Below are positions 1-11,409 of a DNA stretch of 64,000 nucleotides, piece by piece; positions within the stretch are counted from its first letter, which is position 1; each line of letters starts with the position of its first letter. A program made the translations under genes and the position numbers. The stretch comes from Vombatus ursinus. Its lineage: Eukaryota; Chordata; Mammalia; Diprotodontia; Vombatidae. The stretch is taken from the NCBI RefSeq assembly GCF_900497805.2, contig NW_020948739.1, forward strand, positions 15,567,910-15,631,909. The letters are read 5' to 3'. The notes beneath the pieces were generated by a model, which ran no database searches, was not told the DNA's origin, and saw nothing but the letters and a program-made list of their open reading frames with translations.

Positions 1-556
1 TCAATTGGGGAATGGCTGAGCAAGTTGTGGTATATGAATGTGATGGAATACTATTGTGCTATAAGAAATGATGAACAGGCTGACTTCAGAAAAACCTGGA
101 AAGACTTGTATGGTCTGATGCTGAGTGAAGTACGCAGAACCAAGAGAACATTGTACACAATATCAGTCACATTGTGTGATGACTAATATTGATAAACTTA
201 ACCCTTCCTGGCAATAAAAGGATGTAAGACATCTCCAGAGGCCTTGCAATGGAAAATGCTATCCACATCCAAAGAAAGAACTATGGAAGTTGAATTGCTA
301 TTTTTTTCTGTTCTGTTGAGTTTTGTTTCCTCTTTCTGATGGTTCCTCCTATGGGTTTTAATTTTTACTTACAACATCACTAATGTGAAAATATGTTTAA
401 TATGAATGTAAATGTATAGCCTATATCAGATTGTGAGCCATCTTGGGGAGGGTGGTGGGAAGGAAGGGGGAGAAAATTTTTAAACTCAAAAGCATATGGA
501 AGTGATTATTGATAAATCAAAATAAATTAATAAAATAAAATAAAAATTTTTTAAAA
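1..556 (+). mobile_element. L1 LINE 3' end (ORF2 C-terminus and 3' UTR)
   Basis: The first bases match the end of L1 ORF2: AATGGCTGAGCAAGTTGTGG, then a segment like the Y-x-x-I-R-N-D-E end of the protein. A marsupial L1 3' UTR with a G-rich patch (445-475) and an A-rich tail ending near 556 follows. It is a 5'-truncated copy or is cut by the window edge. It is homologous to the copy at 58178-58933. Confidence 0.85.
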
Positions 557-1430
557 GAATCCTTGACCTAAAAAAGATAACCATTCAATAATAAGATATT
601 GCATATCTGTTATTATAATGATTCCTTTCCTATCTCTCTCTTAAATAGGTAGTGGAAGAATAGATCACATGATTAGACTATAAGTATATTGGTACTGAGG
701 AATTTCTCCAAACCGTAGAGGTAAAGATAACCCTTTTATTCTAGAATGATAAACACTGCTCTATAACTGGTCACAAACTTGCATCTAAAATTCTTGAGTT
801 TTCTTCCTTTCTGCACTAAGTCCTTACTACAAAATTTAAATATGACTTTAATAGAAACATTATATGCCAGGGTATATGATGTAATATCCAGCAAATGAAT
901 TTTTTTTTTAATTTGGATATCCTTTTCCTTGAAAAGTTAAAAGGGTTCCTTCCCTAAGGAACTTTAGTGTAAAAAAAAATCAAGAAACTAGAAATTCAAC
1001 TCCCTGTACTGGTCCCCTAATGCAAGGGATTTGATGTATATTGATGAATCAGATTTGACAGCCCTAGATCTCTCTCTAGTCCAGGAGAGAGAGAAGAGAG
1101 ATTGAAGCAAACACTATCAAGAGTTAGAAACAAAAACAGTAACAATAGCAAAGCACTGGTTTGATTTCATAGTGTTTGAACATTTAAAAAAGGATCTTTC
1201 CTCTAAGAAAAAGGATTAAGCAGGGATCACATTGCAAAAAGAAAGAAGGAACCACTTGGTAGGATCATCAATAGGATTATGCCTCAATTTGCTGAAAGAA
1301 TAATAAAGCAAGGAGCACAAAAAGGGAAGCTTGAGCCAGAGGGCTAGAAAAATGATTAAGTTAGAGAAAATTCAAAATCTTCTTTCTCATCCCAAAAAAA
1401 AGAAAAAAGTAAGAAAAGCAATGCAATAAA
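557..1430. other. Intron stretch, no feature recognised
   Basis: AT-rich sequence with short A and T runs. I see no coding potential or clear repeat family. Confidence 0.5.
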
Positions 1431-1439
1431 CACTTAAAT

Positions 1440-1925
1440 AAAAACTGAGTAATGTTGACACTTAATGTTGGTTCCTGCCCTCAAGCACCTTCAACTCTGG
1501 TAGAGAGGATAATACATGCCACAATCAGATACAATTCCAGGCAATATGTAGTCTCTTTACATGTGGTACAAAGACTTAATTTGCTTTAAAGGCAATAAAG
1601 AGAGGAATTGTTTCTAGATGGACTAAGGAGAGATACTATCAGAGAGGAGCCATATTTGAGATAGATCTTAAAGGACAGAAAGAACTTCAACAGAAAGATT
1701 AGGATGAGAACATTTCAGACAGGTAATGACTTAAGGAAATACACATGCATACAGTTGGGGAAAACCGTAACTATTATTAGACTGGGAGATTAGAGGGTGG
1801 AAAAGATGAACAGTAAGCTAGAATGGATCAAATATAGGACTTTTATAGGAAAATAAGAGGAGATCAGACTGGGGGGGGATAAGTTGTGGACAGATCATGG
1901 AGAGTAGGAAACAAAGTCTGAATAA
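1440..1925 (-). mobile_element. Probable L2 LINE fragment
   Basis: The order of TTCCTGCCCTCAAGCACCTT, a G-rich middle with ATCTTAAAGGACAGAAAG, and GATCATGGAGAGTAGG follows the antisense 3' part of L2. Similarity is weak and the edges are approximate. Confidence 0.5.
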
Positions 1926-2034
1926 ATTTGTATAACAGCCTCACAACAGCTAATAGAAACTAGGTTATTATTGTTGTTGCTCTTATTACCATTCTAATAC
2001 ATCTAACTAAATTTGACACCTTTGAGAACCACCA

Positions 2035-2195
2035 CCAGAGGCAGCTATGCTATGGTAGAAAGAATACTTGTGGAGTCAAAGGACCTATGTTTGAATCATG
2101 ACTATTACTTACTATTTGTGTGACCTTGAACAATTTAATTAATCTCTTTGGACCTCCAATTCTTTTCTCTGTACAATTAAGGGGTTGAAATATAT
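2035..2195 (+). mobile_element. MIR SINE
   Basis: A MIR core in sense orientation: GTGTGACCTTGAACAATTTA, TCTTTGGACCTCCAATT and a degenerate AATTAAGGGGTTGAAATA tail. Confidence 0.75.
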
Positions 2196-2199
2196 CAAT

Positions 2200-3070
2200 T
2201 TTTTTCCATGATTATGAGACACGTGCCCCTCTTGGGGTGGGGCCTGAAATAGTGGTCAATGAAAGAGGGTTCCAAAAGAGGAGAGGAAATGGTAACACTA
2301 AACACAGATGGCTCTCAAGAAGTTTAGCCATGAATCAGGAGAGAGATACGAGACAACAACTAGCAGAGATGGTAGGATCAAGTGAGGGTTTGGGGTTTTT
2401 TTTAAAGATGAGGTAGAATTAGGCCTGTTTGTAATCAGCTGGGAAGGAACCAATAGAGGGGCTGAAAATAAGAGTGAAAACTGGAGAGCAAGAATAACAT
2501 GGTAGAGTAACTGGCTACAGACTAGGGAAGACAGGAGTGGATAGAATTGAGGTGCATGTAGTGGGCTTGCTTTGACAAGAATAAGGGCACCTCCCTCATG
2601 CCACCTAGGACTAAAAGAGGAGATGGGGGGGGTGCAAAGTCTGAGCAATGGGAGATGAACTCAATTTTTTTGGAGAAGTATGAGATAAAAGGCTCAGCTG
2701 AGAGAATGGAAGGAACTACATTACTAAGGTAGCCTTTGAAGAGGGATGAGGAAGTTTGGAATGTCCACTACAGAGAGTGGGTTAGTGAATGAAAAAATGA
2801 GACACACTATTCTTCCTACTGTGTCTTCAGGTAGCAAAGGGGAAAATCAATCTCTGTCCAACACTAAAAGGGATCAAGCCAGATTGGTCCCTACAGTCCA
2901 GAATCAAACTAGCCCAACTGTTTCTGGGGGTAGTTTTTGTGAGACAACTACAGTCTTTGACCACTGTATTAATTTATGGATGTTTACTCTGTGAGTGCCA
3001 TCCAGGATCATCATGTATTAGGAGAGGTGTAGAATGATTCCTTTGCTGCTTTGAGGGGTCAGTAGAAATT
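2200..3070 (-). mobile_element. Probable L2 LINE body fragment
   Basis: Purine-rich sequence resembling antisense L2 coding sequence, for example CAGCTGGGAAGGAACCAATA (2439 on) and CACTACAGAGAGTGGGTTAG (2764 on). Short open frames here are chance readings of the element. Confidence 0.5.
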
Positions 3071-3124
3071 AGATAAATCTGCAGTAAGCCCAGTTGGCCA
3101 TTTCATCATTTTCTCCAGTTATTT

Positions 3125-3260
3125 TCAGCAGTCAGCCAATAAACATTTATTAAAATGTCTACCCTATGCCAGGAACTGTGCTATGTACCAAGGGAAAAAA
3201 GAAAAACAAAAGAGTCTCTGCCTTCAAGGAGCTCACAATCTAATGGAGAAAGAAAACACA
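3125..3260 (-). mobile_element. L2 LINE 3' end
   Basis: Antisense L2 terminus: AATAAACATTTATTAAAATG, ATGCCAGGAACTGTGCTATG and GCCTTCAAGGAGCTCACAAT. L2-like antisense sequence may continue to about 3720, but I am not sure of it. Confidence 0.85.
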
Positions 3261-3884
3261 TTAAAAATAAGATGAAAAGTGGGGGAGAAGTTTGGAATGG
3301 CATGGAAACAAGATGAAGATCTATTGCCAAATGGGAAATTATGAGATGGCTGCCATGGACCCTTCATTTAGATGGGTTCTCTGAAATCGACCTTCCATCT
3401 CCCAACAGAGGGAGAAAGGGGCCCAGGGGTAAAGAGTACTAAGGAAGTGTGAGGTTCAGTGCTGATGCAATCTAAAGAAAAATGAGTTACTGGAGACAAT
3501 GATGAATGAAACGGCACATGAATAGGTACAGAGATAATGGTTTGGGAAATAACTGAGAGATGGAGGGAATGGGGGTTACTATGAAGACAAAGAACAGGAT
3601 TAGGGAAGATCAAAAGACAAAAGATTATAAGACAAAGGAATTTCAGAGTTTGTGAACATAGATACTGAAACACATGTGGAGGTAGTTGGGGAACATCAAT
3701 ATATGTGTTGAAGTCATTTCATATAAGGGCACAAGTTCAGGGGCAAGAAAAACTGTGAAGCCTGACACCACACTTATTGAAGAAAAGGGAATGTTCCAAG
3801 TGGAAATGAGTGTGATAGTATCCTAAAATATCTTGATGGCTATAATCATCAGACAAATATAAGATAAAATCTAATTAAAAAATT

Positions 3885-3975
3885 CAAGTCAGCAAGTATC
3901 TATTAAGCTACACACTATGCCAAGTACTAGAGAAAAAAAGAAAGGCAAAAAAAGACATTGCCTTCAAGGAGCTAG
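3885..3975 (-). mobile_element. L2 LINE 3' end fragment
   Basis: AAGTATCTATTAAGCTACAC followed by ATGCCAAGTACTAGAG and CTTCAAGGAGCTA. It is directly followed by a second fragment of the same kind. Confidence 0.75.
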
Positions 3976-4085
3976 GGGAAACAACATTAAATTACTATGT
4001 GCCAAGCACTGTGCTAAGTGCTGGGAATATAAATACAAAAATCAAGAAAGTCTGTGCCCTAAAGCGAATTACATTCTAAAACCTT
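3976..4085 (-). mobile_element. Second L2 LINE 3' end fragment
   Basis: TACTATGTGCCAAGCACTGT, then GCTAAGTGCTGGGAATATAA and a CTGTGCCCTAAAGCGAATTA match. This repeats the same terminal segment as the preceding fragment, so the two are separate insertions or a duplication. Confidence 0.75.
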
Positions 4086-4735
4086 ATCAAGATCTTTTGG
4101 TTGGTCTGTTGGCCATAGGTCTTTCCCTCCTACAATCCATCATCTACTATGTTGTCAAAGTGATCTTTCTAAAGCTCAGGTCTGACCATATTAGAATCCT
4201 GGATTGCTCTCTGTCACCTCTAAGCTCAAATATAAAATTCTCAATTTCTCTTTTAAAGCTCTTCATAACCTGCTTCCCCATTCATTTTCCCAGTCTTCTT
4301 ACACCTTTCCCCACCCCAAAATATTTTCTGATCCATTGAACATAGCCTCCCTGCTGTTCCTTCCACAAAGACATTCCATCTTCCAGCTCTGGGCATTTTT
4401 ATTAGCTGTCCCCCATTCCTGGAATATTCTCCCTCCACATTTCTGCCTTTTGGTTTCTCTGGTCTCTTTCCAGTCCTAGCTAAAAATCTCTCCTTCCATA
4501 GGAGGCCTTTTGTGATCCCCCTTAATTTTGGTGCCTTCCCTCTGGTGATTATTTCCAATTATCCTGTGTGCATATTATTTACACATCATAATTGCTTTCA
4601 TTTTGTCTCCTCTGTTAGACTATCTCCCTTGAGAGCAGTGACTATCTTTCTTTTGCCTTTCTTTGTATCCTCAGCACTTAGCACAGTGCCTAGCAATATA
4701 GTACATATTTAATAACTGTTTTCTGACTGACATCT
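4085..4735 (+). mobile_element. L2 LINE 3' region, about 650 bp
   Basis: Sense L2: the C-terminal coding part, then GGAGGCCTTTTGTGATCCCC, GTTAGACTATCTCCCTTGAG, and the terminal CACTTAGCACAGTGCCTAGC with TTTAATAACTG. Open frames within it are remnants of L2, not host genes. Confidence 0.9.
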
Positions 4736-5009
4736 CTCATAACTTAAGTTCATCTCCAAATTTAATGTGCATGTTCTCTATGCCTTCTTAGAGAAGAATG
4801 TTAAACCACCCAGAGTCAAGGGTGGTTCCTCAAGTCACTTTACTGGAAACCCTCTTGACAAGTTGACAGTAACCCATTAATGACTATGTACTTGCCTAGT
4901 GGAAGATTTTACCCTCCAACCAGTTCAGCATCTACCTAACCATATTACCATATAGCCCACATCTTTCCATCTTGTCTATAAGACTGATAATAAATAATAG
5001 TAATACAAC
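4736..5009. other. Intron stretch, nothing recognised
   Basis: Single-copy-looking AT-rich sequence between an L2 end and an L1-type tail. Confidence 0.5.
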
Positions 5010-5235
5010 TCCAGAAGACTCATGAAGAAACATGCTATCTACCTCCAGATAGAGAGATGATGGACTCAGAATGAAGACTAAAGCTTTTTTTTCACATAGC
5101 TAATGTGAGAATTTGTTTTGCTTGACTATACATATTTGTAATGAGTTTTGTTTTTCTTGCTTTCCCAATAGGTGGGGGAGAGAAACTGAGAGGGAAGAGA
5201 ATTTAGAACTGAAAATAAAATTAAAATTATTTAAA
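5010..5235 (+). mobile_element. L1-type LINE 3' UTR fragment
   Basis: AACATGCTATCTACCTCCAG, TAATGTGAGAATTTGTTTTG, CTTGACTATACATATTTG and a GGTGGGGGAGAGAAACTGAG patch lead into an A-rich tail. It is the same type of tail as at 21655-21885 and carries the SINE at 5251 in its A-rich end. Confidence 0.7.
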
Positions 5236-5250
5236 AAATTAATAATGGTG

Positions 5251-5396
5251 GAAGGGCAGGTAGGTGGCACAGTGGATAGAGCACTGGCCCTGAAGTCAGG
5301 AGGACCTGAGTTCAAATCCAGCCTCAGACCAAATACTTGACATGTACTAGCTGTGTGACCCTGGGCAAGTCACTTAACCCCAATTGCCTAAAAAAA
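5251..5396 (+). mobile_element. WSINE1-like CORE-SINE with target-site duplication
   Basis: A complete tRNA-derived marsupial CORE-SINE: GCAGGTAGGTGGCACAGTGG, AGTCAGGAGGACCTGAGTTC, TAGCTGTGTGACCCTGGGCA and an A tail. Flanks AAATTAATAATGGTG (5236-5250) and AAATTAATAATAGTG (5397-5411) are a 15-bp duplication with one mismatch. Confidence 0.93.
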
Positions 5397-5411
5397 AAAT
5401 TAATAATAGTG

Positions 5412-5692
5412 ATAAGCAATATGAAAATAATCTGACATTTATGTAGCAATGAAGTTTGCTAAAGTACTTTCAATACACTTCTATCCACATTCTCCTATCT
5501 CAGGATCAAAACATCCTTGAAAGATAGGTGCTATAGGTATTATTCCTTTTTTTTTTTTTTTTAGTGACAAGGCTATCAGTCTAGGGAGGTTAGGTGACTT
5601 GCATGTGGTCACATAGCTATTATTATTAGAGGTGGAATTTAAATCTATCTTTCCTGGCTCCAAATACAGCATTCTATAAACTACACCACGCA
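5412..5692 (-). mobile_element. MIR SINE
   Basis: Antisense MIR running from TGACATTTATGTAGCAATG through TTAGGTGACTTGCATGTGGTC to CCTGGCTCCAAATACAGCAT. It contains a T16 run at about 5547-5562. Confidence 0.8.
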
Positions 5693-5699
5693 ATTCTAA

Positions 5700-6330
5700 C
5701 AGTATGAGAGGCTGTCAACTGCTTTGCTGAAATATAAGCAGACTAATCATTTTTGAGCATTCCGGCTCTTCAGTCTAGCTACCCCAGCCAAAAAGGAAAT
5801 GAGGTTCGTATAATATAATCAGATGTGGAAGAAGTCATACTGGCTCTTAGTAATTGCTGTTTCCTTTTCTACACATTCACAAACCATCCCTTTAATAATA
5901 AATTTAATAATAAATTCTAGAATTTTGCTGGGAATTGAAGTCAAACTTACAGACTTTTTTTATAGTTCAAAGACTTCACTTGCCTTCTTCTTTGAGAGAT
6001 CAGGGCAACATTTAACCTGCTCTTCTCTTTCAACACCTCACTCATTCTCCATGATCTTTCAGCAGACACAGACAATAGCTAAGCAATCACAGCCATCAAT
6101 TTCGAGTCCCCCTGGGATGTAGTTCCATCTGGTTGTGATCCTGACGATCACCAACAAGTCTACTTGGCCACTTTTTATTCCCTCAGTAGGAATCAGGGCA
6201 CCTGGTAAAGTTCTACTAAGTAAGAACGATTGCAGCTGAACCAATATAACCTTAGTCAACTCTGACCACTGTCTGTGATTATGATCTAATGCGCCTGTTG
6301 CTCTGTTTAGGTCCCTTACCCTCTCCCACT
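5700..6330 (-). mobile_element. CR1/L3-like LINE fragment
   Basis: AGAATTTTGCTGGGAATTGA, GACTTCACTTGCCTTCTTCT, TCTCCATGATCTTTCAGCAG and CTAAGCAATCACAGCCATCA follow the antisense order of a known mammalian CR1/L3 LINE segment. The family assignment is from memory. Confidence 0.5.
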
Positions 6331-6379
6331 CCACCTATCCCTCGCCCCATCCCTTGCCTTCTTTACAAGCAAGTTCACT

Positions 6380-6505
6380 GAGATGGGTAAAATAGGCAGA
6401 ATACTTACTCAAAGTAAGTATTCTTACCTACCTCAAAGCATTGAGGGGATCAAATAACAGTGTAATACACTATGTAAATGTAAACTGTTACTACTTTAAA
6501 TTCTA
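6380..6505 (+). mobile_element. MIR SINE 3' portion
   Basis: TTGAGGGGATCAAATAACAG followed by TATGTAAATGTAAACTG matches the sense 3' part of MIR. The short hairpin at 6398-6424 lies at its start. Confidence 0.6.
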
Positions 6506-6699
6506 AAAATATGCTGCATTCTTTTAAGATTATATAATATGAAAAGCTATACTGTATGAATGTTCTCAAAATTTAGTGAAAGACCAACATAAAAAGTGAG
6601 TTTCATCACCATCAAAAACAATTAATACTCAACTTCAAAACACATATCTTAAACAATAACAAATTTTTCAGAACCCCTCCAATTTTTATGTGAATCAGT

Positions 6700-7380
6700 T
6701 GTAGATAAAACTTGTATGGGGGTAGGATGGCCAGAAAGGGCCCAATATGCACAATATGACATACCTGGTTTGGTGATCATGCTTCTGGACACGAATAATG
6801 GGTGAGCCCCTCCCCCTACTTCAGAAGACTGTCAGGAACGCTCAGACTGTTTCCCATCAGATGAGTGCTTGGTAATGGAAAGCCTTTTAATGGAGACATG
6901 GTCTACCAACCTCTTCTCTAGGGGCAAGGGAAGCAATACCTGCTGATTGGCTCACTGAACATGTAAGTGAATGAGTACCCACCAATAAGAGTGCCCAAGC
7001 CACCAATCAGACCAAGAAGATCCACTTCTTACCAAGTAGCATTCTGGACTTTTCCATCTAGCCCCAGAAATCTCTTCATCCAGGAAGATAACTTCACATC
7101 TCAGAAATCCCCTCCACCCCGAGGCCTTCCTCTTGATTAAACTGAGCCTCCCAGAACATCGATTTAAGGAAGGGACTGAGGCCAGCCATTTCTCACCAGG
7201 CTGCACCACTCCTCCAGACTTTACCAGCATATCCCTACACCAGGTACCTTCGTTTCCCTACCCCTGCTTCTCAGAGCCTGATAGCTATGCTGTGAGGACT
7301 CTGTTATTGTGAGTATGAATTGGGAAAATAAGCCCAGAGCCTGTGATAGATCTAACCGCTGTGTCCATTATTGTACAAAA
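6700..7380 (+). mobile_element. Possible solo-LTR-like fossil
   Basis: A CG- and CCAAT-containing block (ACCAATAAGAG and ACCAATCAGACC near 6980-7010) differs in composition from the AT-rich intron. It can be read as a TG...CA-bounded unit of about 650 bp. No internal retroviral sequence and no convincing duplication were seen, so this is only a suggestion. If real, it is an old isolated fossil. Confidence 0.25.
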
Positions 7381-8344
7381 TAGTTTAAAGCAAAGTGACT
7401 ACATTTTATATCCCTCCCTCACCTCAGTTCATTAATTTAAAAGATTAATTGGTCTCAATTCACATTGGAAATATTAAAGCATCTTTTCTAACATGAAATC
7501 AAGAAGGATAAATTATCATCAGATAAATTATTTCCCAAACTAACAATTCAAATACTGTTGTATTTCATAATTTCAGCACTGTTAGCATCTACATAGCATG
7601 GAAATAATAAAAGAATTTTTTTTTTTACTTTAAAAGTTCATTTGAAAAAAATTCAAAAAATTGGAGGAAAAAGTTGATATGGATTGTTACCAAAAAAAAG
7701 CAATAATAAACACTAGTTGAGGGTGGTAGTGTATTCCAACCAAATAAAAATAAAACTATGAGAATGAAAAAGTGACAATTTACTAAATCATCCTTTTCTA
7801 AGTGCCAAATATAAACCAATGCTGGAATTTACACAGTAAAATATGACTCTATATATTCCTTATCAAAATTGAATTATTAGAAATATTCTGCTTTTATGAG
7901 TATTATACTATCCAGGAAAAGTATGTACCTACCAACCTAATTTATTGCCATATCCCAAAATGATGTATTATTCAGTTAGTAATTTTGAATAGCCTTCTAA
8001 AGAAGCACTCTATGTACCTCTCAATGCACTCATACATTTTCTAGAAACAGTGAAGGGTGAGAAGAAAGTGTACTCAGCAGAGTGGATAAAACGTTGCATT
8101 GATACATATTAGGTCACAAGGACAGAATAAGATCTCGATAATCTCCATACTATTTAAATATCAAGGCAGATCAAAAACAAAAAACAAAAAAAAACAACAA
8201 AAAAAAAACAATTTCATTAGGAAAAAATAAATCTCAGCTTCCAATGCCACAGATTTAAGGACTTCAGAGAATTTAAGATTCAGAATGTCCAAAGATTCCA
8301 CTAATTGATACTTGTGGACTTCCAGTATATACTGTTAAATGACC
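7381..8344. other. Intron stretch, low-complexity AT-rich
   Basis: No gene or repeat family recognised. An A-rich run with CAAAA units lies at 8170-8210. Confidence 0.5.
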
Positions 8345-8400
8345 CATAAAACTTAGGCAGACATGGTCCTTGCCCACCAACTTGACAATCTACTAAAAGA
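8345..8400 (-). mobile_element. Short L2 LINE fragment
   Basis: GACATGGTCCTTGCCCACCA then CTTGACAATCTAC resembles the antisense L2 terminal region. Confidence 0.4.
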
Positions 8401-8544
8401 TACAAAATAATGGAAGTTGTAATATGAGGGCAATGAAATGCAGGCATCTGGAAAACCCAATAAAATTTATAATCAAATTTTGGCTGTCTGGAGACATTTC
8501 AAGTTTGCAAAATAGGTCTTGACCTAGCAATGTTTTTCCTATCC

Positions 8545-8615
8545 ACCTTAGTACAGTGCCTGGCACATAACAGGTGCTATATAAATGTTTATTCCTTTCT
8601 CTCCCTATACCCATC
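8545..8615 (+). mobile_element. L2 LINE 3' end
   Basis: TTAGTACAGTGCCTGGCACA then TAACAGGTGCTATATAAATG is the sense L2 terminus. Confidence 0.75.
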
Positions 8616-8740
8616 TCACTAGTACCAAAATATAAATCCAAGACTAACCACTGAACAGCAGTCCTTAAGCACACAGCCACAAACACAGTAAAGAAAGATT
8701 CACAGATTATACCTGAAACACTAATTGACTGATCCACCAT

Positions 8741-9690
8741 GCAGAAGATAACAAGTATTTTTATTTGTGATGTCTATAAAAGGCCAGCTTTTCACTATAA
8801 AAGACGAGACTAATGGAGAGGGAACCGAGAGGCAACAGGAAACCACAAAACTAAGAAAAGTGCTAAGAGGTATTAAGCAGCAGGAGAAGCAGACATTAGA
8901 AAGTTAGCCATTGGTAGAGGCAAAAATCTAAGATAGCAGCCTTGATTTTTCTCTCTAAAGTTGGGTAATTTCTTGAGAGAAGTCTGCTTGGAGTTTTAAT
9001 TTACTAATTAACTCTGCAGAAAGGCAGGCAGGTAACATTGCCCAAGAGGTTATACTGCTACCCATCATTCATTTTACATTTATGAGAAAGGGACAGAGGA
9101 TAAAAAAGCCAACAAGCTATAATGACCTTTTCAGGAAACAAGTCTCAGCACTACTGTCAGTGTGAATGGGTACAGACTCATCACTTGCACATCCCAGTAA
9201 ATGTGATCCAATAGGTACCAAGGAATGGGTAAATTATATTCAGTATAATTAGCTAAGGCAAGAAAATATAATTAATTCTAAAAAGCTTACAATTAAAAAA
9301 TAATTCTGATACTGAGAGGATTAATCCTCAGCCATTCATTAAACTATATAAAAAAAATCTAATGCTCTTAGAATACCAGATGTCCTAGGCTTTATTGTGC
9401 TTTTAAATCTCTGAAGATGTCAGCGTCATGATTTCAGAAAAGAAACAAAAGTTATTTCCATCCCAAAACAATTTCATCCCAAACTAAGAATTATAAAAGA
9501 GAAATTATCATGCATTTCATTTCAAAGTGTCAAAAATGTTTTATTTTTCGATGAGGAAAACCTTAGTCTCACCCAAGGCATAAGTTTTATACACATTAAG
9601 CTCACAATGAATTTTCCATAAGAAGAAAAAAAGAAACAGTTACTTTTTATCTGCTTTCTAAATGCTTAATAGTTGGAAATTTTTCTTAAT
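8741..9690. other. Intron stretch, nothing recognised
   Basis: AT-rich sequence without a clear repeat family or exon. Confidence 0.5.
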
Positions 9691-9691
9691 A

Positions 9692-10262
9692 TGGTTGTTG
9701 TTCATCCTTCATTTTCAAAGAGAACCAATGACATTACAGGATGATATCTTAACTTGCACGTGAATTGGATTTAAATGAGGCAGAGTTGCACAAAGTCATC
9801 AGCCTCACACTCTCTTCCAGAGTCACTGATGTCCAGTGGCAAAACAGCAGTCAAGACAACTGGCCACAGCCCAGGATACAGTGGATGACATTGCCATTCT
9901 GGATGTCTGACCAAACCATAGCACCTGTTTCAGCCACCTTCATGGCTGCTGGAACAAATTGTTCTCATGGGCCCATTCTGCCTGGGAAAGTCTTCACATG
10001 CTTAGGATAAACATCCCTTTAACTCACTGACAGCTTTGAAGTCTGTCAGTCACCCTCAGCCTGGTTTACCCTTAGATGGTCTTACTGGTGTGTGCTGCAC
10101 ATGCTACAGCCTCTTGGAGCCACAGGTGAGGGTTTGGTGAAGGTGGACACCAAAGGGCCTGAGCGGGACCCAGCAAGCCCTCACACCAGAGGTACTGGTC
10201 CTCCCTGTTCACCCCATACACTCCTAGAGAAGACTGAAGCTTGACCAGTAAGATATACATTC
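9692..10262 (+). mobile_element. Marsupial-type dispersed repeat, family not assigned
   Basis: TTGTTGTTCATCCTTCATTT, then GCACGTGAATTGGATTTAAA and AGTCATCAGCCTCACACTCT, match a repeat I recognise as common in marsupial genomes but cannot name securely. It is unusually GC-rich for this intron. The open frame at 9765-10010 is a by-product. Confidence 0.45.
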
Positions 10263-10494
10263 ATCACGATACTTAAAACACTTGTGTAAGGATGCAGGCC
10301 AACTTCAGGCCAGTACTACTTTCTTTGGGTGTTACTTTAAAAGCTAAAATTCAAGACAGAAGTAGTTGTTTTGAACATTCTGATTTGGTCATTTCTCTCC
10401 ATGCCCTTTACTAAAGAAACAAGCCACTGCAGAAATTAGCATGCTATTTTAACAAACAGAACGACTTAACTGATCTCCTGGTAAGTAGCTTAGA

Positions 10495-10600
10495 TAGAAA
10501 GCTGGCATGGAGTCAGAGACATAGTGGCTATGCGACCATGGGCAAGTCACTTAACCTCTCAGTGCCTCAACAGATCTAATGTGATAAATGTTCTCCACAC
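10495..10600 (+). mobile_element. MIR SINE core fragment
   Basis: CATGGGCAAGTCACTTAACC then TCTCAGTGCCTCA is the sense MIR core. Confidence 0.75.
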
Positions 10601-10989
10601 TGATAAAATCACAAGTTCAGATTTTCAAAAAAAATCTCCAAGGATAGCTGCAACCACTACCTAATGAATACCAAATAAGGCTAATGATTTATGCAAATAT
10701 ATTTAGTTTCAAAAGGCAAAATGATATCTGGGACAAGATGAAGCTTTACAAGTGGCTTTCTTTTCTAGGCTCTTTTCCTGATTTGAGATTTTCATTCAGG
10801 AGATTATTTATTATGATGACCAGAGAAACATCACACAATCAAGTCAAGAAGTGATTACTACTATGCTAAAAGTCAGATCCATATTCCAAAGTACATATAT
10901 GCATCTGAGAACCGTGCTGGGCAACTGAGACAATGAACAAACAGTAAATGTCTACATAGCACAATGCAACTTTCATTAGGCAAAACTCA

Positions 10990-11092
10990 TAAGGAATTGT
11001 TTTTCCATTTAATGTTTGCATCCCAACACCTAATAGTGCTTTACTAACAGTGTTCAATAAATCCTTATAGGATTGAATTGTTGAATTCAACA
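10990..11092 (+). mobile_element. L2 LINE 3' end
   Basis: GCATCCCAACACCTAATAGT, then GTTCAATAAATCCTTATAGG and TTGAATTGTTGAA, fit the sense L2 terminus. Confidence 0.6.
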
Positions 11093-11239
11093 ATTCCTTT
11101 CCTAATGGTCATTACCTGAGCCTTTCCATGACCCCCTCACACTGAGCAGTCACAGCCTCTTTGGCAGTCATCAACCTACTCAGTCCTTCTAGTAGAATGG
11201 AGGGTTACCAGGCCTGATCTGCCAGTGCACCTGGAGGAC

Positions 11240-11405
11240 CACAGTGACTTACTATATGTTCTTCCACTGAATCCTCCTACTATGTGTTTTCTTCCCTAAT
11301 TAGAATGCCAGCTTTTTTGAGAGCAGAGACTGTCTCACTTTTCTATCTGTAATCCCCAGAGCTTAGCACTATGTTGGCACACAGTAATCATTTAATAAAT
11401 GATTT
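11240..11405 (+). mobile_element. L2 LINE 3' end
   Basis: TTGAGAGCAGAGACTGTCTC, TCCCCAGAGCTTAGCACTAT and AATCATTTAATAAATG form the L2 terminal sequence. It follows the previous L2 end within 150 bp. Confidence 0.85.
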
Positions 11406-11409
11406 TCCA

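Noticed and set aside
3917-4339. 140-codon plus-strand open frame
   Set aside because: It spans two antisense L2 ends and the start of a sense L2, so it is transposon-derived.
5251-5396. tRNA-like head of a SINE considered as a tRNA gene
   Set aside because: The A/B-box-like head belongs to the WSINE1-like element with an A tail and target duplication. No cloverleaf tRNA gene is seen anywhere.
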